DNA of 7,605 bases from Rubrobacter sp. GTDB taxonomy: Bacteria; Actinomycetota; Rubrobacteria; Rubrobacterales; Rubrobacteraceae. Made by a program: the position numbers and the translations under genes. Within the stretch, counting starts at the first letter, position 1, and each line of letters opens with the position of its first letter. Positions 1-7,605 of this stretch are shown here, piece after piece. Location: contig JADDKG010000150.1 of the NCBI GenBank assembly GCA_020253895.1, positions 1 to 7,605 of the forward strand, written 5' to 3'. The notes below the pieces were generated by a model. It was not told the origin of the DNA. It ran no database searches and saw nothing but the letters and a program-made list of their open reading frames with translations.

Positions 1-2447
1 ACCTCGTCCCCCCGCACCACGAACTGCACGTTCATGAGCCCCACCACCCCGATCGAGAGCGCCAGCCGCCGGGTGTAGTCCTCAATCCTCTCCTGCAGCG
101 CCCCGGTCAGCGTGATCGGCGGGGTCACGCACGAGGAGTCGCCGGAGTGTACCCCCGCCTCCTCGATGTGCTCCATGATCCCGCCGATGTACACCTCCTC
201 CCCGTCGGAGACGGCGTCAACGTCTACCTCTACGTAAGCCTCCATGAACTTGTCTATGAGGATCGGGTGCTCGGGGCTGCCGCCTGCGCTGGATCTGAGG
301 TAGAGCTCCAGGTCCTCGTCGTGGTAGACGATCTCCATCCGGCGCCCGCCGAGGACGTAGGAGGGGCGGACCACCACGGGGTAGCCGAGCCGGCGGGCCA
401 CCTCCCGGGCCTCGGCGGCGGTGGTGGCGGTGCCGAAGCGCGGGTGTGGTATGCCGAGCTCCCGGAGCAGCCGCCCAAAGCGGGAGCGGTCCTCCGCCAG
501 GTCTATGGCCTCGGGGGAGGTGCCGAGCACCCGGGCCCCGGCCCGCTCCAGCTCGCGGGCCAGCTTCAGCGGGCTCTGACCGCCGAACTGGAGGATCACC
601 CCCTCCGGCCGCTCGCGCCGGACGACCTCCAGCACGTGCTCGGCGGTGAGCGGCTCGAAGTACAGGCGGCTTGAGGTGTCGTAGTCGGTGGAGACCGTCT
701 CGGGGTTGGAGTTGATCATGACGGCGTCGTAGCCGCAGGCCCGGAGCTCGTAGCTGGCGTGGACGCAGGCGTAGTCGAACTCTATCCCCTGCCCGATGCG
801 GTTGGGGCCGCTCCCGAGGACCACCACCGAGGGGTTGTCGCCCCGCTCCACCTCGTCCTCCTGCTCGTAGGTGGAGTAGTAGTAGGGGGTGCGGGCCGGA
901 AACTCCCCCGCGCAGGTGTCGACCGCCTTGTAGGTGGGGTGGATCCCCAGCGCCTGCCGGACGCCCCTGACCACCTCCGCCGGATACCCGGAGGCCGCCG
1001 CCAGCGCCTCGTCGGTAAACCCCATCCTCTTGAGCTCCCGCACCTGATCTGCCCCCAGAGTGTCCCCCACCGACCCCTCGGCGGCCACGATCCGGGCGGC
1101 CGCCGCGATGAAGAACGGGTCTATCCCGGTCCGGCGGTGGATCTCCGGTATGTCCATCCCGGCCCGCAGCGCCTCGAAGACCGCAAAAATCCTGTACGGC
1201 GAGGGCTCGTCCAGCCGGGCCTGTATGTCCCGCGTCTCGATCTCCAGCGAGGCCATGGCCTTGAGCAGGCTCTCGGTGAAAGTCCGCCCGATGGCCATGA
1301 CCTCACCCACCGAGTGCATCCGGGTGGTCAGCCGGGCGGAGGTCCCAGGAAACTTCTCAAAAGCGAACCGCGGGATCTTGGTCACCACATAATCCAAAGC
1401 CGGCTCGAAAGAGGCCGGGGTAACCCCGGTGATGTCGTTCGTGATCTCGTCCAGCGTGTACCCAACCGCAAGCCGCGCCGCGATCTTGGCTATGGGAAAC
1501 CCCGTCGCCTTGCTCGCCAGAGCACTCGACCGGCTTACCCGCGGGTTCATCTCGATCACGTAGTACTCGTCGCTCTCAGGGTCCACCGCAAACTGGATGT
1601 TCGATCCCCCCGTCGAAACCCCAATCTCACGTATTATGCGTATAGCTGCGGAACGGAGGGTCTGGTACTGGCGGTCGGAGAGGGTCTGGGCGGGGGCCAC
1701 GGTGATGGAGTCGCCGGTGTGGACGCCCATGGGGTCTACGTTCTCGATGGAGCAGACGATGACGACGTTATCGGCGAGATCGCGCATTACCTCGAGCTCG
1801 AACTCCTTCCACCCGGCGACGCTGCGCTCGACGAGGACGCTCCCCACCGGGCTGGCGTCGAGGCCGTCGCGTACGGAGGCGCGCAGGGCGCCGAGGTTCT
1901 CGGCCACGGAGCCGCCGGTGCCGCCGAGGGTGAAGCTCGGCCGGATGATGAGGGGGAAGCCGATCCTCTCGGCGAGCTCCTCGGCCTCGGGCACCGAGCG
2001 GACGGTCCGGCTCTCGGGGACCTGCAGCCCTATCCGCTCCATCGCCTCCCGGAAGAGCTGGCGGTCCTCCGCCTTCTGGATGGAGGGGATGGAGGCCCCC
2101 AGGAGCTCCACCCCGTACTCCTCCAGGATACCCGACTCGTCCAGCTCCACCGCCAGGTTCAGGGCCGTCTGGCCGCCCAGCGTCGGGAGCAGGGCGTCCG
2201 GCCGCTCGCGGCGGATGATCTCCGCGACCGTCTCGGCCCGCAGCGGCTCGATGTAGGTGGTATCCGCCATCTGTGGGTCCGTCATGATCGTGGCCGGGTT
2301 GGAGTTCACCAGCACGACCCGGTAGCCCTCCTCCTTGAGGGCCCGGCAGGCCTGGGTACCCGAGTAGTCGAACTCCGCGGCCTGGCCGATCACGATCGGC
2401 CCCGACCCGATGATCAGGATGCTGTTGATGTCGTCCCGGCGCGGCAA
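1..2447 (-). CDS. carB: Carbamoyl-phosphate synthase large subunit, partial (3' end outside window)
   Basis: This is the ATP-dependent synthetase subunit of cytosolic carbamoyl-phosphate synthase. It makes carbamoyl phosphate from bicarbonate, two ATP and ammonia channelled from CarA, for pyrimidines and arginine. About 815 codons are present. The frame is open to the window edge, so roughly 240-260 C-terminal residues are missing, including the end of the second ATP-grasp domain and the allosteric MGS-like domain. Both homologous halves are visible: GSGPIVIGQ at residues 14-22 and [10 protein letters not shown] from 545, and [12 protein letters not shown] from Arg169 and RPSYVLGG from Arg694. 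The metal ligands Gln285, Glu299 and Asn301 fall at the same numbers as in E. coli CarB, which supports the chosen start. The sequence ends at NVQF...GDE, just before the second Glu/Asn metal pair. The start is TTG at 2447-2445, 5 bases after the carA stop, behind AGGGAGGGG. No ATG or GTG fits better. Identification is very secure. Confidence 0.97.
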   Translation of the reverse strand, partial: MPRRDDINSILIIGSGPIVIGQAAEFDYSGTQACRALKEEGYRVVLVNSNPATIMTDPQMADTTYIEPLRAETVAEIIRRERPDALLPTLGGQTALNLAVELDESGILEEYGVELLGASIPSIQKAEDRQLFREAMERIGLQVPESRTVRSVPEAEELAERIGFPLIIRPSFTLGGTGGSVAENLGALRASVRDGLDASPVGSVLVERSVAGWKEFELEVMRDLADNVVIVCSIENVDPMGVHTGDSITVAPAQTLSDRQYQTLRSAAIRIIREIGVSTGGSNIQFAVDPESDEYYVIEMNPRVSRSSALASKATGFPIAKIAARLAVGYTLDEITNDITGVTPASFEPALDYVVTKIPRFAFEKFPGTSARLTTRMHSVGEVMAIGRTFTESLLKAMASLEIETRDIQARLDEPSPYRIFAVFEALRAGMDIPEIHRRTGIDPFFIAAAARIVAAEGSVGDTLGADQVRELKRMGFTDEALAAASGYPAEVVRGVRQALGIHPTYKAVDTCAGEFPARTPYYYSTYEQEDEVERGDNPSVVVLGSGPNRIGQGIEFDYACVHASYELRACGYDAVMINSNPETVSTDYDTSSRLYFEPLTAEHVLEVVRRERPEGVILQFGGQSPLKLARELERAGARVLGTSPEAIDLAEDRSRFGRLLRELGIPHPRFGTATTAAEAREVARRLGYPVVVRPSYVLGGRRMEIVYHDEDLELYLRSSAGGSPEHPILIDKFMEAYVEVDVDAVSDGEEVYIGGIMEHIEEAGVHSGDSSCVTPPITLTGALQERIEDYTRRLALSIGVVGLMNVQFVVRGDE

Positions 2448-2452
2448 ACCGT

Positions 2453-3565
2453 CTAGCCCCTCCCTCTTTTCTGTCCGGAGATCCTCTCCACGAACTGGTC
2501 GAACATGTACCCGGAGTCGCGCGGGCCTGGGCTGGACTCTGGGTGGTACTGGACGCTCCAGGCCCGCAGCTTCCGGTGCTCTATCCCCTCCACCGTCCCG
2601 TCGTAGAGGTTGCGGTGGGTGAGGCGAACCCCCTCGGGAAGCGACTCCTCCCGCAGGGCGAAGCCGTGGTTCTGGCTCGTGATCTCGATCCTCCCGGTGT
2701 CCAGGTTTCTCACCGGGTGGTTGGCCCCGTGGTGGCCGAAGGGCATCTTGTAGGTCTCGCAGCCTAGCGCCAGCCCGAGCAGCTGGTGTCCGAGGCAGAT
2801 CCCGAAGGTGGGCACCTCGCCGAGCACCGGCCGGAGCCCCTCAACCGCCCGGTCCAGGGCCGCCGGGTCTCCCGGCCCGTTGGAGATAAACAGCCCGTCG
2901 GCGCCCTCCTCCAGCGCCTCCCCGAGCCCCTGGCCGCCCGGGAGCGCAACGACCGAGGCCCCGCGGCGGCGCAGTTCCCGGTAGATCGACTGCTTCACCC
3001 CGTAGTCGAGGGCCACCACCCTGCACCGCTCCTCGCCGAGCGCCGGCAGGAGGGTAGGCTCCGAGAGCTCCGAGCTGGAGGAGGCGAGGTCCAGGCCCTC
3101 CATCGGGGGGTGGGCCCGGGCCCGCTCCCGCAGCTCGGACACGTCGTGCCCGGTGGTGGAGATGACCCCCCGCATCGCCCCCTTGTCCCGGATGTGGCGC
3201 GTCAGGGCGCGGGTGTCCACCCCCTCTATCCCCGGCACGCCGGCCTCCGAGAGCAGCGCCGCCAGCGAGCGCTCGCTGGCCCAGTTGCTGTGGTAGGGGG
3301 TGTACTCGCGCACCACCACCGCTGCCGGCTGCACCCGGGGCGACTCCTCGTCGCCCGGGATGACCCCGTAGTTCCCGATGAGGGGGTAGGTGAACACCAC
3401 TATCTGACCCCGGTAGGAGGGGTCGGTGATGGTCTCCTGGTAGCCGACCATGCTGGTGGTGAAGACAACCTCTCCGGCCGTCTCGCCCTCCCCGGCGAAG
3501 GTCCAGCCCTCGAAGGCCGCCCCGTCCTCCAGCACCAAGAGCGCCCTGCTACGTCCGTACTCCAA
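2453..3565 (-). CDS. carA: Carbamoyl-phosphate synthase small (glutaminase) subunit
   Basis: CarA hydrolyses glutamine and passes the ammonia through a tunnel to CarB in the cytosolic CarAB complex. The protein is 370 residues, normal for the family (360-380). The CarA-specific N-terminal domain shows [18 protein letters not shown] around residues 37-54 and PLIGNYG at 61-67. The class I glutamine amidotransferase domain follows from about residue 182, with SNGPGDP, the nucleophile elbow GICLGHQ (Cys257), and the His341/Glu343 pair in [12 protein letters not shown]. The Cys-to-His spacing of 84 equals that of E. coli CarA (269 to 353), so the triad is intact. The start is TTG at 3565, with GGGAG six bases upstream. 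It overlaps the end of pyrC by 17 bases, and no ATG or GTG start gives a better N-terminus. The gene ends with TAG, 5 bases before carB. Its expression probably depends on ribosomes finishing pyrC, which matters because of the amber codon there. Confidence 0.97.
   Translation of the reverse strand: MEYGRSRALLVLEDGAAFEGWTFAGEGETAGEVVFTTSMVGYQETITDPSYRGQIVVFTYPLIGNYGVIPGDEESPRVQPAAVVVREYTPYHSNWASERSLAALLSEAGVPGIEGVDTRALTRHIRDKGAMRGVISTTGHDVSELRERARAHPPMEGLDLASSSSELSEPTLLPALGEERCRVVALDYGVKQSIYRELRRRGASVVALPGGQGLGEALEEGADGLFISNGPGDPAALDRAVEGLRPVLGEVPTFGICLGHQLLGLALGCETYKMPFGHHGANHPVRNLDTGRIEITSQNHGFALREESLPEGVRLTHRNLYDGTVEGIEHRKLRAWSVQYHPESSPGPRDSGYMFDQFVERISGQKRGRG
2457..2465 (-). promoter_or_regulatory. 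Ribosome binding site supporting the carB TTG start
   Basis: AGGGAGGGG lies in the last codons of carA, nine bases before TTG at 2447. CarB numbering from this TTG reproduces E. coli positions (Arg169, Gln285, Glu299), which supports the start. Confidence 0.7.
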
Positions 3566-3571
3566 GCCGTG

Positions 3572-3576
3572 CTCCC
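3572..3576 (-). promoter_or_regulatory. Ribosome binding site supporting the carA TTG start
   Basis: GGGAG sits six bases before TTG at 3565, within the end of pyrC. It is moderate in strength. The start is chosen because the next residues align with the usual CarA N-terminus ([13 protein letters not shown]). Confidence 0.55.
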
Positions 3577-3791
3577 ATCCTGTCGTAGACCATCTCCCCG
3601 CCGACCATCGTCCCCACGACGCGGCCCCGCAGCCTGCGCCCGAGGTAGGGCGAGTTGGAGGACCGGCTGGCCAGCGTCTGGCGGCCGACGGTCCACTCCT
3701 CTCCCAGGTCCACGAGCGTCAGGTCCGCCGGGCTCCCCGGCCCGAGGCTCCCGAGGCCGCCGACCCACCTCCCCGGGGCGCAGCTCATCGC

Positions 3792-3794
3792 CTA
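3792..3794 (-). other. In-frame amber (TAG) codon inside pyrC
   Basis: On the minus strand the pyrC frame reads CTG GTC TAG GCG ATG AGC. The same frame encodes dihydroorotase on both sides, so this is a point nonsense change rather than a frameshift. GAG to TAG or CAG to TAG would each need only one base change, and Glu or Gln would suit the local helix. TAG also ends carA, pyrR, the DUF167 gene and pyrC itself in this window, which argues against genome-wide amber reassignment. Confidence 0.9.
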
Positions 3795-4855
3795 GACCAG
3801 CCGCCCGAGCGGCATCCTCCCCTCCAGCACGAGCCCGGTGTAGAGGGCGGCGAAGGCCGTCTCGTGCCCCAGGAAGCCCGGGGCCGCCTCCTCCAGGGGC
3901 AGCTCCTTCTCCTCGGGCGCGTGGGGCGCGTGGTCCGTAGCCACAAAGTCCAAGATACCATCCCGCAGCGCCTCCACCACCCCCTCCCGGTCGGCGTCCG
4001 GCCTGAGCGGGGGGTTGACCCGGAAGAGGCCGTCCAGCGTGGAGACCAGCCCGTCCGTGAGGGTGGTGTGGTGCGGGGTGGTGTCGGCGGTGACCGGGGC
4101 CCGTCCCCGGAAAAACCCGACGAGCGCGGCAGAGAGGGCGGTGCTCACGTGGGTGATGTGCACCCGGGCGCCGGTCTCGGCGGCGAGCACCAGCGCGGCG
4201 GCGGTCGCAACGTCCTCCGCGCTGGCGGGGGTCCCGGGGACGCCGGCCAGCGCCGCGGCGGCCCCCTCGTGGACCGCCCCGGTGGCCAGCGTGTGGTCCT
4301 CGCAGTGCAGGATCACCGGCAGCCCCGCGGAGCGCGCGTAGAGCATCCCGTTGCGCAGCACCCCCGCGCTCTGGGTGCCCAGCCCGTCGTCCGAGACGCA
4401 CAGGGCCCCGGCCTCCTTGAGCAGCCGCATCTCGGTGAGCCGCTCCCCGGCGAGCCCGGCGTGGAGCGCTGCCGCCACAAAGGCCCGCACCCGCGACTCC
4501 CGCTCGGCCCGCCGCACCAGCCCCGAGACCAGGGCCGGACGGTCCAGCACCGGGTCGGTGTTGGGCATCATCACCACCCCGGTAAAGCCACCCGCAGCGG
4601 CCGCCGAGGACCCGCTCTCGAGGTCCTCCTCGTCCTCCCGGCCTGGGGTACGCCAGTGGGCGTGGACGTCCACGAAGCCGGGGAAGAGGAACAGGCCCGA
4701 GGCGTCGAGCTCGCGGGCCGCCGGCAGGTTCTGCCCCACCCCGGCGACCCGGCCGCCGCGTACCACCACGTCAGCAACCCCGTCCAAGCCCGAAGAGGGA
4801 TCCAAGACGTGGGCGCCCCGGATCGCCAGCTCGGCCTCAGACCCGCTGCGCGTGC

Positions 4856-6361
<1,506 letters not shown>

Positions 6362-6380
6362 CGGTCACACGTCGCGCAGA

Positions 6381-6409
6381 ACGCTACCAGAGAGCGTCTG
6401 GAACGTCAA
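6381..6409 (-). promoter_or_regulatory. Predicted SigA-type promoter of the pyr operon
   Basis: TTGACG (6409-6404) matches the -35 consensus TTGACA at 5 of 6 positions. It is followed by exactly 17 bases and then TAGCGT (6386-6381), which fits the loose TAnnnT -10 hexamer of high-GC actinobacteria. The -35 box includes the TGA stop of the pseudouridine synthase gene. Transcription would start near 6373-6372, giving a leader of about 55 bases that holds the entire predicted PyrR-binding loop. No intrinsic terminator separates the upstream gene, so read-through from there is also possible. This is a sequence match only. Confidence 0.55.
6387..6401. repeat. Inverted repeat in the promoter spacer
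   Basis: CCAGA and TCTGG form a perfect 5-base inverted repeat around a 5-base centre, directly next to the predicted -10 box and inside the 17-base spacer. On the minus strand, ACGCT and AGCGT (6397-6393 and 6385-6381) form an overlapping, mutually exclusive repeat. It could be a small operator or chance in GC-rich DNA. No T-run follows, so it is not an intrinsic terminator. Confidence 0.35.
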
Positions 6410-7314
6410 GCCCCGGCCCCGAGAAGTCCCTCGAAGCGGGGATCCAACGCCACCGCCGACTCCCGCAGGTCCTCGGGGATGGGCGCGTAAAGCTCCAGCC
6501 TCTCCCCCGTAACCGGGTGCTCGAAAGAGAGCCGCTCGGCGTGCAGCCAGAGCCTCCTGCCGGGTACCGGGGTGCCGTACAGAGGATCGGCGTAGACCGG
6601 GTGGCCGATGGCGGCGAGGTGCACCCGGATCTGGTGGGTTCTCCCGGTCTCGAGGCGAACCCTCAGCATCGTGTGCCCGGCAGCCTCCCCGAGCACCTCG
6701 AAGTGGGTGACCGCGGGACGCCCCACCCCCGCGGCCATGAACGCCGGACGTTCCGGATCGCGCCCCACCGGGGAGTCTATGGTCCCGGTCTCGGGCAGGC
6801 CCTCCCCCACGACCACCGCCCGGTAGACCCGCGAGACCCTCCGCTCCGAGAGCATCCCGACGAGCCGCGAGTAGGCGGGCTCCCCCTTGGCCAGCACCAT
6901 GAGCCCGGAGGTGTCCCGGTCCAACCGGTGCACCACCCCGGGCCGCTCGGGGTCCTCCCCGCCGGCGATGCCCCTCTCCAGGAGCGCGTTCACCAGGGTG
7001 CCGGAGCGGTTCCCCGCCCCGGGGTGCACCACGAGCCCGGCCGGCTTGTCCACCACGATGATGTGCTCGTCCTCGAAGAGGATGGGGACGGGGATTTTCT
7101 CTGGCTTTAGTCCCTCTTCGGGCAGGTGCGCCTCGATCAGCTCCCCGCCCCGCACCCTGAAGGAGGGCTCCGCGTCATTCCCCCCGACCCGGGCCCTTCC
7201 CTCCTCCAGCAGACGCTGCGCCCTGCTCCGGCTTATACCGAGGCGCCGGGCGATCAGCCGGTCCAGCCGTTCCCCGGCCTCGGAGGAAGAGACGCGGAAG
7301 GATTCCCCGGGCAT
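6406..7314 (-). CDS. RluA/RluD-family 23S rRNA pseudouridine synthase
   Basis: This enzyme isomerises specific uridines to pseudouridine in structured RNA, most likely large-subunit rRNA. It has 302 residues, typical of the RluD branch. Residues 15-45 form an S4-type RNA-binding domain (RLDRLIARRLGISRSRAQRLLEEG). The catalytic domain follows with DKPAGLVVHPG from 89, the signature HRLDRDTSG at 129-137 with catalytic Asp132, and GRTHQIRVHLAAIGHPVYAD in the C-terminal part. It starts at ATG 7314. Only a short AGG sits immediately before the start, so initiation may depend on coupling to the upstream gene, whose stop is 9 bases away. A pseudouridine synthase of this branch just before pyrR is a known Gram-positive arrangement (B. 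subtilis ylyB-pyrR). The family is certain. The exact target uridines cannot be assigned from sequence, so I leave the symbol empty; rluD is the closest label. Confidence 0.95.
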   Translation of the reverse strand: MPGESFRVSSSEAGERLDRLIARRLGISRSRAQRLLEEGRARVGGNDAEPSFRVRGGELIEAHLPEEGLKPEKIPVPILFEDEHIIVVDKPAGLVVHPGAGNRSGTLVNALLERGIAGGEDPERPGVVHRLDRDTSGLMVLAKGEPAYSRLVGMLSERRVSRVYRAVVVGEGLPETGTIDSPVGRDPERPAFMAAGVGRPAVTHFEVLGEAAGHTMLRVRLETGRTHQIRVHLAAIGHPVYADPLYGTPVPGRRLWLHAERLSFEHPVTGERLELYAPIPEDLRESAVALDPRFEGLLGAGA

Positions 7315-7323
7315 CCTGCGCCG

Positions 7324-7605
7324 CTACCGGCCGTTCCCCCTCAGCAGGACCCGCTCGGCCTCGCGCGGTCCGATCCCCGCGATGAGCACCGTCTTGTCCC
7401 GCCCCGAGAGGCCCCGGACCACCGCGACCCCGGAACGGGGCAGCCCCAGCAGACCGGCCAGAAAACGCTCCAACTCCGCGTTTGCCCGGCCGCCTTCGGG
7501 CGGGGCCGCAACCCGCAGCCTCAGGCTGCGCCCGTAAGCGCCGCCGACCTCGTTCCCCCGCGCGCCCGGCGAGACCCTTACCCGCAGCAGGGTCCCCTCT
7601 TCACA
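7324..7605 (-). CDS. DUF167 / YggU-family protein, partial (5' end outside window)
   Basis: Ninety-three codons and a TAG stop are visible. The frame is open at the window edge and no start codon is seen near it, so the first residues lie outside. The sequence shows the family pattern: LLRVRVSPGARGNEV near the start, LRLRVAAPPEGGRANAEL in the middle, and a glycine/lysine loop VVRGLSGRDKTVLI before the final strand and helix. DUF167 proteins are about 75-110 residues and have no firmly established biochemical function, so none is assigned here. In actinobacteria they often occur near cell-division genes of the sepF-yggT-divIVA group. Whether that is so here is not visible. The 9-base gap to the pseudouridine synthase suggests cotranscription. 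Confidence 0.88.
   Translation of the reverse strand, partial: CEEGTLLRVRVSPGARGNEVGGAYGRSLRLRVAAPPEGGRANAELERFLAGLLGLPRSGVAVVRGLSGRDKTVLIAGIGPREAERVLLRGNGR

Noticed and set aside
759..2456. Long plus-strand open frame of 565 codons
   Set aside because: It lies antisense to carB, whose protein is recognisable throughout. The translation is rich in Arg, Gly, Pro, His and Asp, with no family motif, as expected for a shadow frame in GC-rich DNA.
3792..3794. Amber codon read as evidence for reassignment of TAG to an amino acid
   Set aside because: carA, pyrR, the DUF167 gene and pyrC itself end in TAG at the expected family lengths, so TAG acts as a normal stop in this organism. Only site-specific readthrough or suppression remains possible.
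3780..3800. Frameshift as the cause of the pyrC break
   Set aside because: The codons before and after the TAG are in the same frame and both encode dihydroorotase sequence, so no base is gained or lost.
6381..6401. CCAGAGAG on the plus strand, resembling part of the PyrR-binding consensus
   Set aside because: It is on the wrong strand for the pyr mRNA and lies upstream of the predicted transcription start. The better match is on the sense strand at 6336-6351.
6381..6405. Hairpin after the pseudouridine synthase gene as an intrinsic terminator
   Set aside because: The stems are only 5 pairs and no T-run follows on the transcribed strand.

Overview
The window is GC-rich DNA (roughly 70 percent or more in most stretches, with G/C-ending codons) in which every supported gene lies on the minus strand. 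The gene order, TTG start codons, strong Shine-Dalgarno sequences and actinobacterial-style protein sequences suggest a high-GC actinobacterium. A Rubrobacter-like lineage is my best guess, from general resemblance only; no database was consulted.

Reading along the minus strand from high to low coordinates, the layout is: the 3' part of a DUF167/YggU-family gene (7605-7324); an RluA/RluD-family 23S rRNA pseudouridine synthase (7314-6406); a short 88-base regulatory gap; then a tightly packed de novo pyrimidine operon, pyrR (6317-5763), pyrB (5773-4856), pyrC (4859-3549), carA (3565-2453) and carB (2447 to beyond position 1). CarB makes carbamoyl phosphate using ammonia delivered by the CarA glutaminase, PyrB joins it to aspartate, and PyrC closes the ring to dihydroorotate. 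PyrR is the UMP/UTP-sensing RNA-binding regulator. Neighbouring pyr/car genes overlap or lie within 5 bases of each other, which points to one mRNA with translational coupling. The later pathway genes (pyrD, pyrF, pyrE) are not in the window and may follow carB.

The pathway is ordinary, but several details deserve attention. (1) pyrC is broken by one in-frame amber codon at 3792-3794. All visible catalytic residues lie upstream of it and a normal C-terminal DHOase segment continues in the same frame after it. (2) The pyrR leader contains a good match to the PyrR-binding-loop consensus, with a base-pair-preserving change. It is placed so that its lower stem would bury the pyrR Shine-Dalgarno sequence, which predicts translational repression rather than attenuation. 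(3) A SigA-type promoter with an exact 17-base spacer starts in the rluD stop codon. (4) Four consecutive genes (pyrB, pyrC, carA, carB) appear to start with TTG. I saw no mobile elements, CRISPR arrays, tRNA or rRNA genes, or intrinsic terminators. No stretch over 300 bases lacks a gene. I do not see an undescribed multi-gene system here.
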